DNA of 64,000 nt from Phycisphaerae bacterium (GTDB taxonomy: Bacteria > Planctomycetota > Phycisphaerae > UBA1845 > PWPN01). The notes under the pieces were generated by a model. It was given only the letters and a program-made list of their open reading frames with translations. It made no database searches and had not been told where the DNA came from. The DNA is taken from positions 1 to 64,000 of the forward strand of contig JAUCQB010000021.1 in assembly GCA_030372985.1 (NCBI GenBank), written 5' to 3'. The translations under genes and the position numbers were made by a program. This document shows, piece after piece, positions 46,449-58,096 of this stretch. Each line of letters begins with the position of its first letter. Position 1 is the stretch's first letter.

Positions 46449-47486
46449 CTAGCGCTTTTGCCGTAACTTAATGTTGATCGTCGGGGCGCTGGAAGGACCC
46501 TCCGGGGCCATGTTCCAGGCCACCAACCTCAGCATCCGTAAGCCTTCGAGAACCTCGGCAACCGAACCGGCCGTCTCCACCACCGGATAGGCGGTCCCGG
46601 CATCCTCGTTAACCACGCAAGACATGCGGGCCGATGCCGAAACCGCCTCCGCAAACTCGGCCCAGCTCTTCACCGACCGGTCAACAATCAGCCAGTTGTC
46701 CAGCGGAGACGTCTGGAAACTGTCCGCTGCGGGGGCGGTTTCCTTCTCGTCAGTCGGTATGGCCGGCAGCCAATGAACAATCTCGCCGGCGGGGTGGACC
46801 CAGAGCGCACCGTCATACAGCGTGGTCCGGGCCTTCAGTTGCCTGCCCAGGACCTCGCGAACTCGTTCCAGGTTGACTCCGGTTTCCCGCATGTACAGCA
46901 GTCTGGGATCGGCCAGCAAGGCCGGGTGATACAGGACATCAACGCCAAACAACGCCGCCACGTCCTCGGCTACACCCGTGAGGGGGGCATCCACCCAGTT
47001 GATATCAGCCCGCTTGGCATTGACTTCTGCCCATCTGGCATCTTCCGAGGGGCGGTCAGTTAACACGCCTGTGCCAGTCAATCGCCAGAGAGCAGGGAGA
47101 CGGTCTTCCGTCGAAATCAGGAAAACGCCGTCTACCAACACGGCTGAGAGGCCCCCAGTGCGCGCCAGCCAGCGAAAAGCCTGCTGCCCCGTCAGGTAGC
47201 TGGCCGAGATTCGCACGGGTTCAGTCAACGACGCAGCAGGAATGGATGAATCCAGGATATAGCGAGCGCCCAGCCGTTCGGCCAGTTCTGCCAGAGCCTC
47301 ACGAAGGGGGGTACCACGCCAGGTAACCGGGCAGACCTCATTGAGTCCTACCTCGGCCTGGAGACGCATGGTCGCCGGGACAGTCGCAGTGGGTGCGGAG
47401 GTGGACGAGGGTACACGCTCTGCCGACTGCTGGGCCACCGACAAGGCGGCCAATCCGAGGACAATGAACATTGTTCGCAGCGCCAT
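46449..47486 (-). CDS. Exported protein with STN-like (secretin/TonB N-terminal) modules
   Basis: A 345-residue protein. The signal peptide is MALRTMFIVLGLAALSVAQQ. Residues 40-125 follow the STN pattern: TPLREALAELAERLGARYILDSSI, ISASYLTGQQAFRWLARTGG, and a final strand VFLISTED. A second copy at about 155-245 (APLTGVAEDVAALFGVDVLY, NLERVREVLGRQL, ALWVHPAG) is likely, and a more diverged third may follow. STN modules normally precede secretin or TonB-receptor barrels, but no barrel is present here. It could be a soluble periplasmic partner. Confidence 0.62.
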   Translation of the reverse strand: MALRTMFIVLGLAALSVAQQSAERVPSSTSAPTATVPATMRLQAEVGLNEVCPVTWRGTPLREALAELAERLGARYILDSSIPAASLTEPVRISASYLTGQQAFRWLARTGGLSAVLVDGVFLISTEDRLPALWRLTGTGVLTDRPSEDARWAEVNAKRADINWVDAPLTGVAEDVAALFGVDVLYHPALLADPRLLYMRETGVNLERVREVLGRQLKARTTLYDGALWVHPAGEIVHWLPAIPTDEKETAPAADSFQTSPLDNWLIVDRSVKSWAEFAEAVSASARMSCVVNEDAGTAYPVVETAGSVAEVLEGLRMLRLVAWNMAPEGPSSAPTINIKLRQKR

Positions 47487-47948
47487 AAATGCCCCAAAAA
47501 ACGCGGCGTTTGGGCCAGAATGCGGTCCGTACCGGCCTGGGTATTCTTAAGCGGCCCCGTCTGCCTGGACAAGCCCCATCAACAAGAGCAGTGGAGCGGA
47601 CGGCGCCTCCCGGGCTCGCCAAGCGCAGCCAAGGCCCCTTGCTCCGCCCCCAGTGGCATACCAAACCGTGACCACAAAGGCAATACCGCACCTAGAATGT
47701 TGTTAAATTCTTTATGGACAATATTTTACGTCTAACCGATTGGACCTGCCAGGCACGGCGGGGCAGATCAGCCAGGGCAAGGCGCGGTCTCGAGAGGGTT
47801 TGGCGGGAACGGCGGGGTCCGCGCACAGCGATGTCGCACCCGGTTCCTCGATAAGAAAACCGGCGGGAGCCGCTGGGCACCCGCCGGCCTCACATGCACG
47901 CGCCTCGTCTACGAGAGGCGTTGTTGTCAAGGACACTCACCCCGCGAC
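47487..47948. other. Intergenic region with terminator
   Basis: No gene was recognised. It contains the terminator at 47852-47888 (minus) and a small inverted repeat GCCCCAAA/TTTGGGCC near 47491-47516 just upstream of the STN-protein start. The centre has an AT-rich patch near 47698-47735. Confidence 0.5.
47852..47888 (-). terminator. Intrinsic terminator after the IPT/dockerin gene
   Basis: On the minus strand, CCGGCGGG and CCCGCCGG form an 8-bp stem with a 12-nt loop, followed directly by TTTTCTT. A second small hairpin (CGCCTC.../GAGGCG) lies 20-40 nt closer to the stop codon. Confidence 0.8.
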
Positions 47949-50924
47949 TCAGTTGTCGTCGTCGCAGGTAGGATCTGCCGCGATGCCCGGACCGCTCGCA
48001 CAATCCTCAAACGAGGCCATGTCGGTGTTGTCGACATCGCTGTCCGGCAGTGATCCTGGCGAGTCCTTTCGATCGAAGCAACGACACTCGTCCGACACAT
48101 CGCCGCCCGAACCCGTGTAGCAGGCCTGCATCATCGCGAAGTCGGCCTGATCGACGTCGCCGTCCTTGTCAGCATCGGCAAACGGGTCGCCGCAGGCCAA
48201 CGCACCAAACACGGCGACATCGTCGATCGCGATGGCCGTCGTGGCCGCCGAATCGGCATAGTCAGCCTCCACCGTCTTAGTCTGGAAGTAGAATTCGACG
48301 GTGATGTCGCTCATAGCGGCCCCGATGAAGTCCACGCTCAACTGCGTGTACGGATCGTTACCGTCCTGTGAGGCCTTCCCGTATCCGGGGAATGCGATCG
48401 TCGTGGACGACGCCTCGACACCGTCAACAATAATCGACGCTTTCAGACTGCTGCCTACCCACAACTGGTCCCAGATCCGCACCCAATAGGTCATGACAAG
48501 CTCGTAGTTGCCCGGACCGTTCGGCAAGCCCAGAGATTGCGACACTTTGCCGTTATTCGGCGACACCCATGTCGCATAATCCAGATCTGGATCGTCCGAG
48601 TGATAGGCAAAAGAGTAGCAGCCTGCCAGATAGTTGCCGCCGCGCGCAAACAGAACTTCGTCGCCCGTATAAGGCGGGTCGATGCCCGAGATCTTCGGAT
48701 AGCCGTAGTTGCCCGGGTCACCGTCGCCAACATAGTCCGTGTAAGCGATCGAAACCCCCGGCATGGGATCACCTTTTTGGGTGTTCTCCGGGTCCGGCGT
48801 CAGCACCCAAGCGGAGGAGGCGTCTTCAAAGCCTCCGTCGACCACGATGTTGTCGCCTTCGGGGAGCAGCAGCTCGAAGGCATCCAACACTTCAGACGGG
48901 CTCCCGCAAACGTCGTTCCTGGTCCCGACCAACTTGTACTTGCCCGCTTGGGCGTTGACGAGATCGAAGCTGTACACGACGTTGCTGGGATCGCTGGCGT
49001 CGATCAGAGTGCCGATCCGTTCGATCGTCGGCACCCAATAAGGCGCCCGGTCGCCCGCCGGGCGCGGCTCCGGCGTCCAGACCAGCTTTACCTCGTCCAA
49101 TTTGTCGATATTGGCTCCACTCACTGTCAACTCGACAGTGGCGGGCTGCGGTTTGGTCAAAGAGGATGGAGAAACCGGCGCCGTAGTGAACGATGTAGGA
49201 TCGAAGCAGGCGATTGTCAGGGCGTCGTCCAGGTATTGACTCGGGCAGTTGCTCCCGGCGGCCGCCTGCTCCGTGATCACCGTGTAGGTGCCGAGGGGCG
49301 CCCCTGCCACCGGCCAGTCGAAGTCCGCGGTCAAGCTGGTCGCGGTTCGGTTGTAGAGATTCTCGCTGTAGATAAAGCTCCCGGTGCCTCCGATCTGGAC
49401 AAGTCTGACGCCCGTCACCTCGAGCATGTTCGTGCCGGTGATCACCAGTTGTGGATCCTCGTCATCGGTGGCCTGCCAGGTCTGACCTGGCGTCAAGGTA
49501 TGTTGTGTCGAGCAGCTTTCGCAGGTCATTAGCCTGAAACCATCGAGGTGTACCGCGGCATAGCTGTCACCAGTGAAGTCCGGCCCGGAATCAAGCGAGC
49601 AGTCGACCTCGATGGTGATGTCACCGGCGGTTGAGTTCCCCGATAGCGTCACCCTCGCCCATCCATTGACCGGCTTCGTATCGTAAAGGACCCGCTCGGT
49701 CGTCTCATCCACCGTGAACTCGTCAAGAAGCGTGCCTCCGGTGCCGCGTCCATCGTAGATCCGAATCGTGGCGGTGTTGGTCGCCAGAGTCCCGGGGCCG
49801 ACGCTGACATAACCCTCGAAAAAGACCGGCCCCGCCGGAACGGCAACCACCTGCCAGAAGCCCCGATCCAGATGCAGATTCGTCGGCGTCAGCGCTACCG
49901 AATACTTGTGCGTCCCCTCGACGACCAGGGGATCGGGGTTGTGGACGGTACCATCCCTCTCATAAATTCCGTACCAGTCCTGACTGTTGCCATTGGGATC
50001 CTCGAACCCGCCATTCAGCAGGAGATTGTCGGCCGAGTTCGGGTTCAGCAGCCAAAATGCCTTTTCGAGCGTCTTGGTTTCCTCGCCCGGCTTCTGCACG
50101 ACAAGATCGTAGATGCCGCAGGGTTTACCCGTAGTGGGGAACGTAACCGTCAACTCCTCGTAGCCTGGTCCGACAGGGTTGATGCTCGTGCCCACAATCG
50201 TCGTGGGACCGACGAGGTTCACGACGTTGACCCCGTCAAGATTGATGCCGGTCAGCGTGGCGTTCGTGTCTGGCAGATCAGTCATCGCATGGTCCGGTGT
50301 GATGCTGAAAACCTGGTGCTGTGTATCGGCATCCTTCACCGCGTTCAGAACGATGTCGTCCGAGGTCACGACGGCCCAGTATGCCTGGGGAATCGTGCCT
50401 GAACTGCGTCCGTCCGCCCGATATTTCATTCGCACCTCGATGGAGGTGTTGACAAGCCCGTAAAAGTTGATTTGCTTTTGGGCCCATTGACCGGCGCCGA
50501 TGGGCACTCCATTGACCGTGCTCTGTTTATCGCTGCCGACCAACACGCCATCCACCCAGAGTTCACCTTCCACTTTCGACTCCCAGAACGGGTCGGTGCT
50601 TGAATGGCCCACCACGATTTCGGCCCAGAACGTCAGCGTCAAAGTGTAGTAGCCTGCGCCCTGGGGAGGTGCGATATTCTGCCGAGCCTCGTTGGCGGAC
50701 ACACCTCCCTGTGAGGCAGTGCCTGCACCGTAATTGCCCGTGTGCGGACCGGCGTCCCAGAACCAACCAGCGCCGTGCACGGTCGGTAACGGGTTCGCGC
50801 CCGCGACCCAACCCGTCGTATTGCCGGTCTCCCAATCGCCGTTCGTGAGCTGGCCGGCCGCCGGCGCGGTCACCAGGGCGATGATCGCCAGGCCCAGGGT
50901 CAAACAGAGACTCTTCTTCTTCAT
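47949..50924 (-). CDS. Large secreted protein with IPT-like repeats and dockerin-like tail
   Basis: A 991-residue protein. The ATG at 50924 follows GGAGGAGGATCAC, and a signal peptide MKKKSLCLTLGLAIIALVTA is clear. It has repeated beta-sandwich regions with a PGGF/NGGFE-type jelly-roll feel (NGDWETGNTTGW, LNGGFEDPNGN, VDGGFEDASSAW) alternating with IPT/TIG-like strands (SITPDHAMTDLPDTNATLTG, VSPSSLTKPQPATVELTVSG). The C-terminal 75 residues are dockerin-like: DADKDGDVDQADFAMMQACY and SDVDNTDMASFEDCASG. The tail matches those at 4163-5359 and 5521-7071. Ligand binding or adhesion is likely; no enzyme motif was seen. Confidence 0.75.
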   Translation of the reverse strand: MKKKSLCLTLGLAIIALVTAPAAGQLTNGDWETGNTTGWVAGANPLPTVHGAGWFWDAGPHTGNYGAGTASQGGVSANEARQNIAPPQGAGYYTLTLTFWAEIVVGHSSTDPFWESKVEGELWVDGVLVGSDKQSTVNGVPIGAGQWAQKQINFYGLVNTSIEVRMKYRADGRSSGTIPQAYWAVVTSDDIVLNAVKDADTQHQVFSITPDHAMTDLPDTNATLTGINLDGVNVVNLVGPTTIVGTSINPVGPGYEELTVTFPTTGKPCGIYDLVVQKPGEETKTLEKAFWLLNPNSADNLLLNGGFEDPNGNSQDWYGIYERDGTVHNPDPLVVEGTHKYSVALTPTNLHLDRGFWQVVAVPAGPVFFEGYVSVGPGTLATNTATIRIYDGRGTGGTLLDEFTVDETTERVLYDTKPVNGWARVTLSGNSTAGDITIEVDCSLDSGPDFTGDSYAAVHLDGFRLMTCESCSTQHTLTPGQTWQATDDEDPQLVITGTNMLEVTGVRLVQIGGTGSFIYSENLYNRTATSLTADFDWPVAGAPLGTYTVITEQAAAGSNCPSQYLDDALTIACFDPTSFTTAPVSPSSLTKPQPATVELTVSGANIDKLDEVKLVWTPEPRPAGDRAPYWVPTIERIGTLIDASDPSNVVYSFDLVNAQAGKYKLVGTRNDVCGSPSEVLDAFELLLPEGDNIVVDGGFEDASSAWVLTPDPENTQKGDPMPGVSIAYTDYVGDGDPGNYGYPKISGIDPPYTGDEVLFARGGNYLAGCYSFAYHSDDPDLDYATWVSPNNGKVSQSLGLPNGPGNYELVMTYWVRIWDQLWVGSSLKASIIVDGVEASSTTIAFPGYGKASQDGNDPYTQLSVDFIGAAMSDITVEFYFQTKTVEADYADSAATTAIAIDDVAVFGALACGDPFADADKDGDVDQADFAMMQACYTGSGGDVSDECRCFDRKDSPGSLPDSDVDNTDMASFEDCASGPGIAADPTCDDDN

Positions 50925-51764
50925 GTGATCCTCCTCCACAGGTTGTGTGTGCACCGAGATGACTCCAGTGATCCCGGCCTGCTTTCTGGAAACGGTACGT
51001 CACCCTCCGACGCGACTGCCTCCGCACCTATATTTGATTCTAGGACCGACCCGGCTCAACAAAGCGAACTGAGCACCGGAATCGATGCCGAATCAGGCAG
51101 AGGCAGGCCGCGATCAGCTCCGTTGGGAATCCCTCCGATGTATGTTCGTCACCGGCAACACCAAAACCGCAACGGCCGTTTGCCTGCTGGCAAGATGCGG
51201 CCCGCTTTGAGCCCGCCAACGGTCTTGCCCTGCCCAAGAAGTTTAGGTCCGTTCAGTCATCTCTTGCCAGAGAACGGGATGGCCGGTGGTTCGTCTAAAC
51301 AGGCAGGTATCAGCGGGCGAGCAAGTTCACGGCGCACCCGTCCGCTCCGCCGTCATGTCACCGTCAGTCACCGGACGCTGATGCGTTTCGCCTCTTCGCA
51401 TGCTCTCACCTGCTGCTGGCTCCCCGTCCGTCAACGTCAAGTATAATGTTTTGCCGATCCCAGGTCAATCAGAAGATCGGAATATGAAGTGTATCGAATT
51501 ACCTGATCCTGGTCGAAGTTTTCCTGACTGGGAGATAAAGTGCTACATTAATTGAGTCGGAACGAACGGTTCTTCATCAGATCGTGTCAAACGCGACCCA
51601 AGTTGACGTGTCAAGTCATATCAGGCGTTCCGAGACGAGCCCGAATCGCGGGTCCACAGCCTGACGATGCCGTTTGGTCGACCCGTGGAGCGCAGATCGT
51701 GGCTGTGGCGGATTCTGCCGACGCCGGCGTAGGACATCGGCACCTGCCGATCGTCTGGACTGTG
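50925..51764. other. Long intergenic region, no gene seen
   Basis: Its 840 bp hold a TATAAT at 51442-51447 (plus strand) without a -35 partner or a downstream gene, and an AT-rich segment (51480-51560). The left end should contain the promoter of the IPT/dockerin gene. No RNA gene was recognised. Confidence 0.4.
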
Positions 51765-53552
51765 TCAACCCGCAGGGTCGGCGGGCGCCGGGGGAGTCAC
51801 CTCTCCTCCTGAGTCGCCGCCTGCAGGCTCCGAGGGAGCGGGCGTCGGTGGTGCCTCGGACGGGGCGGCCGGACTCACCGCGCCGAGCGCCTCGGGCGAT
51901 TCCGGCTCTTCCTCCACAAAGACTTCGCTGATGTCCGTAGCGTCCACTTCCCGGCGGAGCAGGTAGTAGATAATCGTCGAGCCGGAGAACAAGAAGGACA
52001 CCAGGTAAGCGCACAGCAGCATCACCAGCAAGATGGCCCAGATACCTATCAGCACCGCGCCAACCTTGTCCCAGCCCTCGGCCCCGAAGGCCGGCGGCGA
52101 GAGATAGAGATCATTGAAGGAAGCCTTCGGCCACATGGCGTCGAGCTTGGTGCCGCTTGCGGATCCGGTTCCCGGTCGATACGTCCACCTCGTGCCCCAT
52201 CCCACGAAGAACTGAGTGCTCTTGAGAACGACCAGGACAAAGAACCGCACGAACAGGTAGCAGAATGCGCCGTAGACGGTCGCCACCAGGGCATAAAATG
52301 CCGTTCGCCAGGGCCGGGAATACAGGTAGCTGTAGCTTCGGGAAATCGCGTCGAAGGCATCGGAGCCCTCCACCGCGATCGTCGGCCACATCAGCCCCGC
52401 TCCGCCTACGGCTCCCAGCACGATCAGGGCGATCAGGAACCCGCCCAGCAAAGCCAGCCCTGTCAACAAGCCGCCGACAAGCTCGCCGACGTACGGTATG
52501 GATAGAAACAACCCCCCGATGAAAAGGCAGACACCGATGCCCGCAACCATCGCCACCGGCAGCAGCGGAGCCGAGAAGAAGCCCAGGAACCTCCGGCCCG
52601 CAAAGGCAAGCGCGGTCTTGAAGCCCACCTGCTCGTCTCGGGCGAAATTCATCGCCGCCACGCGGCAGATCGCCCCGCCGAACAGGGACCAGATCGCCAG
52701 TGAGAACACGAGGAACAGCAAGGCGAAGAACCCGTGCTCGAACATCAGCCACTGCAAGCCGCGAAGCATCAGGAAGATACTCGGCAGAACGCCGAAGCCG
52801 TTCGGTCCAGTCTTAATGCTGAGTTCCTTGGACTCCGCATCTTTGACATTGAGCACGCTGGCGGGCACGTCGGCCCAGGGTCCGGCATCCTTCAGCCCAC
52901 CCGAGCCTGATGTGATCGTCGGAACCAGCAGGTTCGTGAAGTTCAGGACGCGGGCGGCATCGAGCATCTGGTAGACGCATTCCGTCTCGTAGGAAAGGAA
53001 AGTTCGGAAGACCCCCTGTGGTCGAAGCGCTTCCAGTTCGCCGGCAACGCGATTCTTGTCTCGGGCAATGCGGGCTTTCTGCTCGCGATACGCTTTGCCT
53101 CGGTCTGCCTTCTCGGCCGCGGCGGCCTCGAGCAGCCCCATCTCAGCGGCAAACTGACTCCTGAGGTCGAGGTCCGCGATCGCATCATCCACGGCCCCGT
53201 TGGGGTTGTCTTTGAACCTGTCCGCCACCTTGTTGATCTGGTCCGCACCGACGCCGCCCATCTCCTGGTACAGGACTCGCAGCCTCTTGGCCAGCGCCTC
53301 TCGATTGCCATCGCGGTGCATACCCGCTCCGCCGCGAACCACGTACTCAACGACCGCGCCCTTGACGGCCTGGTGCTTTGAGCTCCAGATCGCATCCAGG
53401 AACCATCCGCAGAAGCCCATCAACAAGAGGCCCGCCATCGCCAATAACAGCTTGGTGGGACTTATTGCCATCCGAAAGGTCTTGAAGATGTTCGTGAAAG
53501 CGAAGCACTCCGACCAGTTGATCCGCCGAAGCTCGTTGGTTTGATCGGTCAT
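51765..53552 (-). CDS. Polytopic membrane protein of unknown function
   Basis: A 595-residue protein. The ATG follows GGAGGTTGACTC. A first helix lies at about 33-52 (PTKLLLAMAGLLLMGFCGWF). A large loop with charged and coiled-coil character follows (65-265; AAAAEKADRGKAYREQKARI). Five or six helices come next (about 270-530), among them LFLVFSLAIWSLFGGAI and GLLTGLALLGGFLIALIVLG. The C-terminal 60 residues are Pro/Ala/Glu-rich and probably disordered. Not recognised. It is separated from yacG by 230 bp. Confidence 0.6.
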   Translation of the reverse strand: MTDQTNELRRINWSECFAFTNIFKTFRMAISPTKLLLAMAGLLLMGFCGWFLDAIWSSKHQAVKGAVVEYVVRGGAGMHRDGNREALAKRLRVLYQEMGGVGADQINKVADRFKDNPNGAVDDAIADLDLRSQFAAEMGLLEAAAAEKADRGKAYREQKARIARDKNRVAGELEALRPQGVFRTFLSYETECVYQMLDAARVLNFTNLLVPTITSGSGGLKDAGPWADVPASVLNVKDAESKELSIKTGPNGFGVLPSIFLMLRGLQWLMFEHGFFALLFLVFSLAIWSLFGGAICRVAAMNFARDEQVGFKTALAFAGRRFLGFFSAPLLPVAMVAGIGVCLFIGGLFLSIPYVGELVGGLLTGLALLGGFLIALIVLGAVGGAGLMWPTIAVEGSDAFDAISRSYSYLYSRPWRTAFYALVATVYGAFCYLFVRFFVLVVLKSTQFFVGWGTRWTYRPGTGSASGTKLDAMWPKASFNDLYLSPPAFGAEGWDKVGAVLIGIWAILLVMLLCAYLVSFLFSGSTIIYYLLRREVDATDISEVFVEEEPESPEALGAVSPAAPSEAPPTPAPSEPAGGDSGGEVTPPAPADPAG

Positions 53553-53782
53553 GAGTCAACCTCCAGAATCGAGATGAGACTGTTGCGTCCTGCCGACAGA
53601 CGGCCCGACGAAGCATCCCCTCATGCTGCACCTTTGGCTTCGCTGACCGCGCCGACGTCTTCCTCGCGTCCATCAAACGGATGGCATTATAACCGCCGGC
53701 AGAAGGCCATCAATACCGACAATGCAGCCACCGGAGTCAGCGGACGAGGATCGCATGGTCGGAGGAACAAGACGCACGTTGA

Positions 53783-53995
53783 TTAGGAATCGATCCTCCC
53801 GGGTGGCGGAGGCGGACTGCTGCCGGGTCCGGCCTGCTCGGGCGGGACCTCCTCGCTGATGCGGTACTCCTCGTTGAGCCAGCGTCCGAGATCAACCAGC
53901 TTGCACCGCTTGCTGCAGAACGGTCTGAAGGGAACCTCCCGGTTCGAGGCGTAGGTGACGGTTCGCTGGCAGATGGGGCATTCCAGCTTAGGCAT
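53783..53995 (-). CDS. yacG: DNA gyrase inhibitor YacG-like zinc protein
   Basis: A 70-residue protein with the family signature: CPIC at residues 6-9, then FRPFCSKRCKLVDLGRWLNE with the second Cys pair, then EYRI. In E. coli, YacG binds one zinc through these four Cys and inhibits gyrase. The C-terminal tail is Pro-rich. It ends the chaperone gene cluster on the minus strand, about 64 nt after the FmdB-like gene. No strong ribosome-binding site is visible, so coupling to the upstream message is likely. Confidence 0.88.
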   Translation of the reverse strand: MPKLECPICQRTVTYASNREVPFRPFCSKRCKLVDLGRWLNEEYRISEEVPPEQAGPGSSPPPPPGRIDS

Positions 53996-54059
53996 GGCGG
54001 TTTTTCCGCGAAGGAACGCCAGAGCCGTTGGGGGCTCGCGCCCCGCCCGGCCGGCGTTC

Positions 54060-54383
54060 TCACTTCTTTCTGCCGGTGCCGTTGGACGGCTTGGCCTTTG
54101 CCTCTGACTTGGCCTCGGAGGAGGCCTTGGCGTCCCCGGGGCTCTCTTTCTTGCCGCCGGACGATTCGGATTCAGACTTGGCTGCCTGTTTGTAGCTGTC
54201 GCTGCGGTAATCGGTGATGTAGAAACCCGAGCCCTTGAAGATCAGGCCGGCTCCGGCCCCGATGAGTCGCCGGGCGGTGGCACGTCCGCAAGACGGGCAC
54301 TTTTTCTGCGGCCTGGCGGTGATGCTCTGAAACAATTCGAACTGATGTCCGCAAGCGGAGCATTCGTAATCATACGTCGGCAT
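54060..54383 (-). CDS. FmdB-family zinc-ribbon protein
   Basis: A 107-residue protein. MPTYDYECSACGHQFELFQS followed by KKCPSCG is the standard FmdB (CxxC...CxxC) regulatory-protein ribbon. A Gly-rich FKGSGFYITDY segment follows; the last 45 residues are Lys/Ser/Ala-rich and probably disordered. The ATG follows CGAGGAGTAAACC. It lies 3 nt from grpE, so it is part of that operon. FmdB was named as a regulator of amidase/formamidase expression; here a general small zinc role is more likely. Confidence 0.85.
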   Translation of the reverse strand: MPTYDYECSACGHQFELFQSITARPQKKCPSCGRATARRLIGAGAGLIFKGSGFYITDYRSDSYKQAAKSESESSGGKKESPGDAKASSEAKSEAKAKPSNGTGRKK

Positions 54384-54386
54384 GGT

Positions 54387-55055
54387 TTACTCCTCGGGTT
54401 TCCTTCCCTCATTCTCGCCGGCTGCCGGCGGCTCGGCCGGCCTGGATACGACCACCCGGGAAGGCCTCAGGACCCGGTCATGGAGGCGATACCCTTTCAC
54501 CATCTCGGTCAGCACGGTCGGCTCGGCATGCTCGTCGCTGGGCTGCTGCATCACCGCCTCATGTTGACTCGGATCGAACGGTTTGCCCAGAGCCTCAATC
54601 GGCTCCACGCCAAACCCCTTGAGCGCCTTCAGGCAATTTTCGAGCGTCAGCTTGACTCCGTCGGCCAACGCGTCCGGATCGTTCCTGTGTTCGGCCGCCG
54701 CGGCAATCACCCGCTCCAGGTCGTCCAAGACCGGCAGCAGCGCCTTGACCAGTCCGGCGTTTGCGTATCGCAGGGATTCAGCCCGATCCTTCTCCGCCCG
54801 CCGCTGGTAGTTCAGCAACTCGGCCTTGGCCCGGAGACACTTGTCCTTCCACTGCTCGATCTCGGCCGTCAGGACCTCAGGTGAGACGGCCTCGCCTGCA
54901 GCCGGCGCTTCCGAGGGCGGAGAACCCTCGGCCGGCTGCGCGCCGACTTCAGCCGTTGGCGTGCCTTCCGGCGACCCCGGCTTTTCGGACGGAACCTGTC
55001 CGCCGCCGAAGCGAGCAACATCTTCCTCCGACGGTATGACGATCTTCTTCTTCAT
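54387..55055 (-). CDS. grpE: GrpE nucleotide exchange factor
   Basis: A 222-residue partner of DnaK that speeds ADP release. Residues 1-70 are acidic and Pro/Ala-rich. A long coiled coil then starts near LTAEIEQWKDKCLRAKAELLNYQRR, with VKALLPVLDDLERVI. The beta domain has the family end motif FDPSQHEAVMQ and GYRLHDRVLRPSRVVVS. It lies 6 nt after dnaJ; dnaK is not in the window. Confidence 0.93.
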   Translation of the reverse strand: MKKKIVIPSEEDVARFGGGQVPSEKPGSPEGTPTAEVGAQPAEGSPPSEAPAAGEAVSPEVLTAEIEQWKDKCLRAKAELLNYQRRAEKDRAESLRYANAGLVKALLPVLDDLERVIAAAAEHRNDPDALADGVKLTLENCLKALKGFGVEPIEALGKPFDPSQHEAVMQQPSDEHAEPTVLTEMVKGYRLHDRVLRPSRVVVSRPAEPPAAGENEGRKPEE

Positions 55056-55061
55056 CGCCGC

Positions 55062-56219
55062 CTATTCGCCCTTGTTTCCCGAGTCGCCCCGGCTCGACCC
55101 CGAGAATAACTCGGCCACCTTCTCGAAGAAGCCCTTTGATTCCGGCAGAACCGAGGCATCCTCGGTTGCCGCATACTCCCGGAGCAACTGCTCCTGCCGC
55201 TTGTTGAGTTTCTTGGGCACCTCGATCCACACCTGGACAATCTCGTCGCCCACCCGCTGAGAGCGAAGCGACCTGAGCCCTCTGCCGGCCAGGCGGAACA
55301 TCTGCCCGTGCTGCGTGCCTGACGGAATGGTCACCTCCAGTTTGCCGGTCAGCGAGGGCACTTCGATCCGGGCCCCCAGTGCCGCCTGAGTAAAGCTGAT
55401 GGGCACGCGACAGAGCAGGTCATTGCCGTGGCGTTCAAAAAACGGATGGGGCTCGATCCGCACGTAAACGTGCAGATCGCCGCGAACGCCGCCGTTATCG
55501 CTCAATTCGCCCTCGCCCGCCACGCGAACGCCCTGGCCGTCGCCGATCCCCGCCGGAATGCGGACCACAAGAACGCGGTGCTTGCGCTGCCTGCCGTTGC
55601 CCCGGCACTTTCTACAGGGCGAGGCGATCAGCACCCCCTTGCCGCGACACGCCGGACAGGTCGTCACCACTCGGCCGAACAGCATTCCCAAACCGGTGCT
55701 CTGCTCGACCTGACCGTAACCTCCACACGTCGCACAGTTGCGCTTCGGCGACCCGGGCTCACTGCCGCTGCCCGAGCAGGCCTCGCAGAAATCCTGCCGG
55801 TCGAACTCGATGGTTCTCTCGACGCCCCTGGCCACTTCCTCCAGCGTCAGGGACATCTCCATCTGAAGATCGACCCCGCCGCCGCGCCGCCTCTCGTCGC
55901 CGAAGATTCCACCCCCGAAGATGTCGTTGAACATCGAAAAGATGTCGTCGACGCGCATGTGGTCGTAATCGTGGACGCCGACGCCGCGCAGCCCCTCGTG
56001 GCCGAAGCGATCGTATCGTTGCCGCTTTTGCGGATCGGAGAGCACCTCATAGGCCTGCGCCGCCTCTTTGAATTTCGCCTCGGCATCGGGATCGGTCTTG
56101 TTTCGGTCGGGATGGTACTTCAGGGCGGCTTGGCGGTAGGCCTTCTTGATCTCATCCGGCCCGGCATCGCGGGAGACCCCGAGGACTTCGTAGTAATCTC
56201 GTTGTGCCGCCACTACCAT
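55062..56219 (-). CDS. dnaJ: Chaperone DnaJ, type I
   Basis: A 385-residue co-chaperone that stimulates DnaK ATPase. The J domain (7-72) has HPD at 36-38. The Gly/Phe region is short ([19 protein letters not shown]). Four CxxCxGxG zinc motifs begin near C145: [24 protein letters not shown] and CRKCRGNG. C-terminal substrate-binding domains ([20 protein letters not shown]) follow. The start is taken at the ATG 18 nt before the J-domain DYYEVLGV. It lies between the second groEL and grpE. Confidence 0.95.
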   Translation of the reverse strand: MVVAAQRDYYEVLGVSRDAGPDEIKKAYRQAALKYHPDRNKTDPDAEAKFKEAAQAYEVLSDPQKRQRYDRFGHEGLRGVGVHDYDHMRVDDIFSMFNDIFGGGIFGDERRRGGGVDLQMEMSLTLEEVARGVERTIEFDRQDFCEACSGSGSEPGSPKRNCATCGGYGQVEQSTGLGMLFGRVVTTCPACRGKGVLIASPCRKCRGNGRQRKHRVLVVRIPAGIGDGQGVRVAGEGELSDNGGVRGDLHVYVRIEPHPFFERHGNDLLCRVPISFTQAALGARIEVPSLTGKLEVTIPSGTQHGQMFRLAGRGLRSLRSQRVGDEIVQVWIEVPKKLNKRQEQLLREYAATEDASVLPESKGFFEKVAELFSGSSRGDSGNKGE

Positions 56220-56395
56220 ACTCGCAGCAAACCCGCTGATTCAGAAGACCCCGGCACCGCTGCGCGGCGATCCCCGATCTCACCGGCCCGTCATGCCGCC
56301 AGCCCGCAGCGTCGAGGGGGCCGGGTGTCCCCGTTCCCATCGGCGATACGGGCTGGAGCCCCTTGTCAGACAAGGGCCGGCATCAACGCTATGAA

Positions 56396-58003
<1,608 letters not shown>

Positions 58004-58096
58004 TTCTATCTGCTCCTCGCTTTTCGCGATTCTCGTTGTCTCGTTTCGGGCCGGTTCGTTGCTCGACGCGGCCACGCCCGCCGGCAACGAGGGCGG

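Noticed and set aside
51442..51447. A TATAAT on the plus strand as a promoter of a hidden gene
   Set aside because: No -35 box, ribosome-binding site or coding frame follows before the convergent gene. A small RNA cannot be excluded, but nothing supports one.
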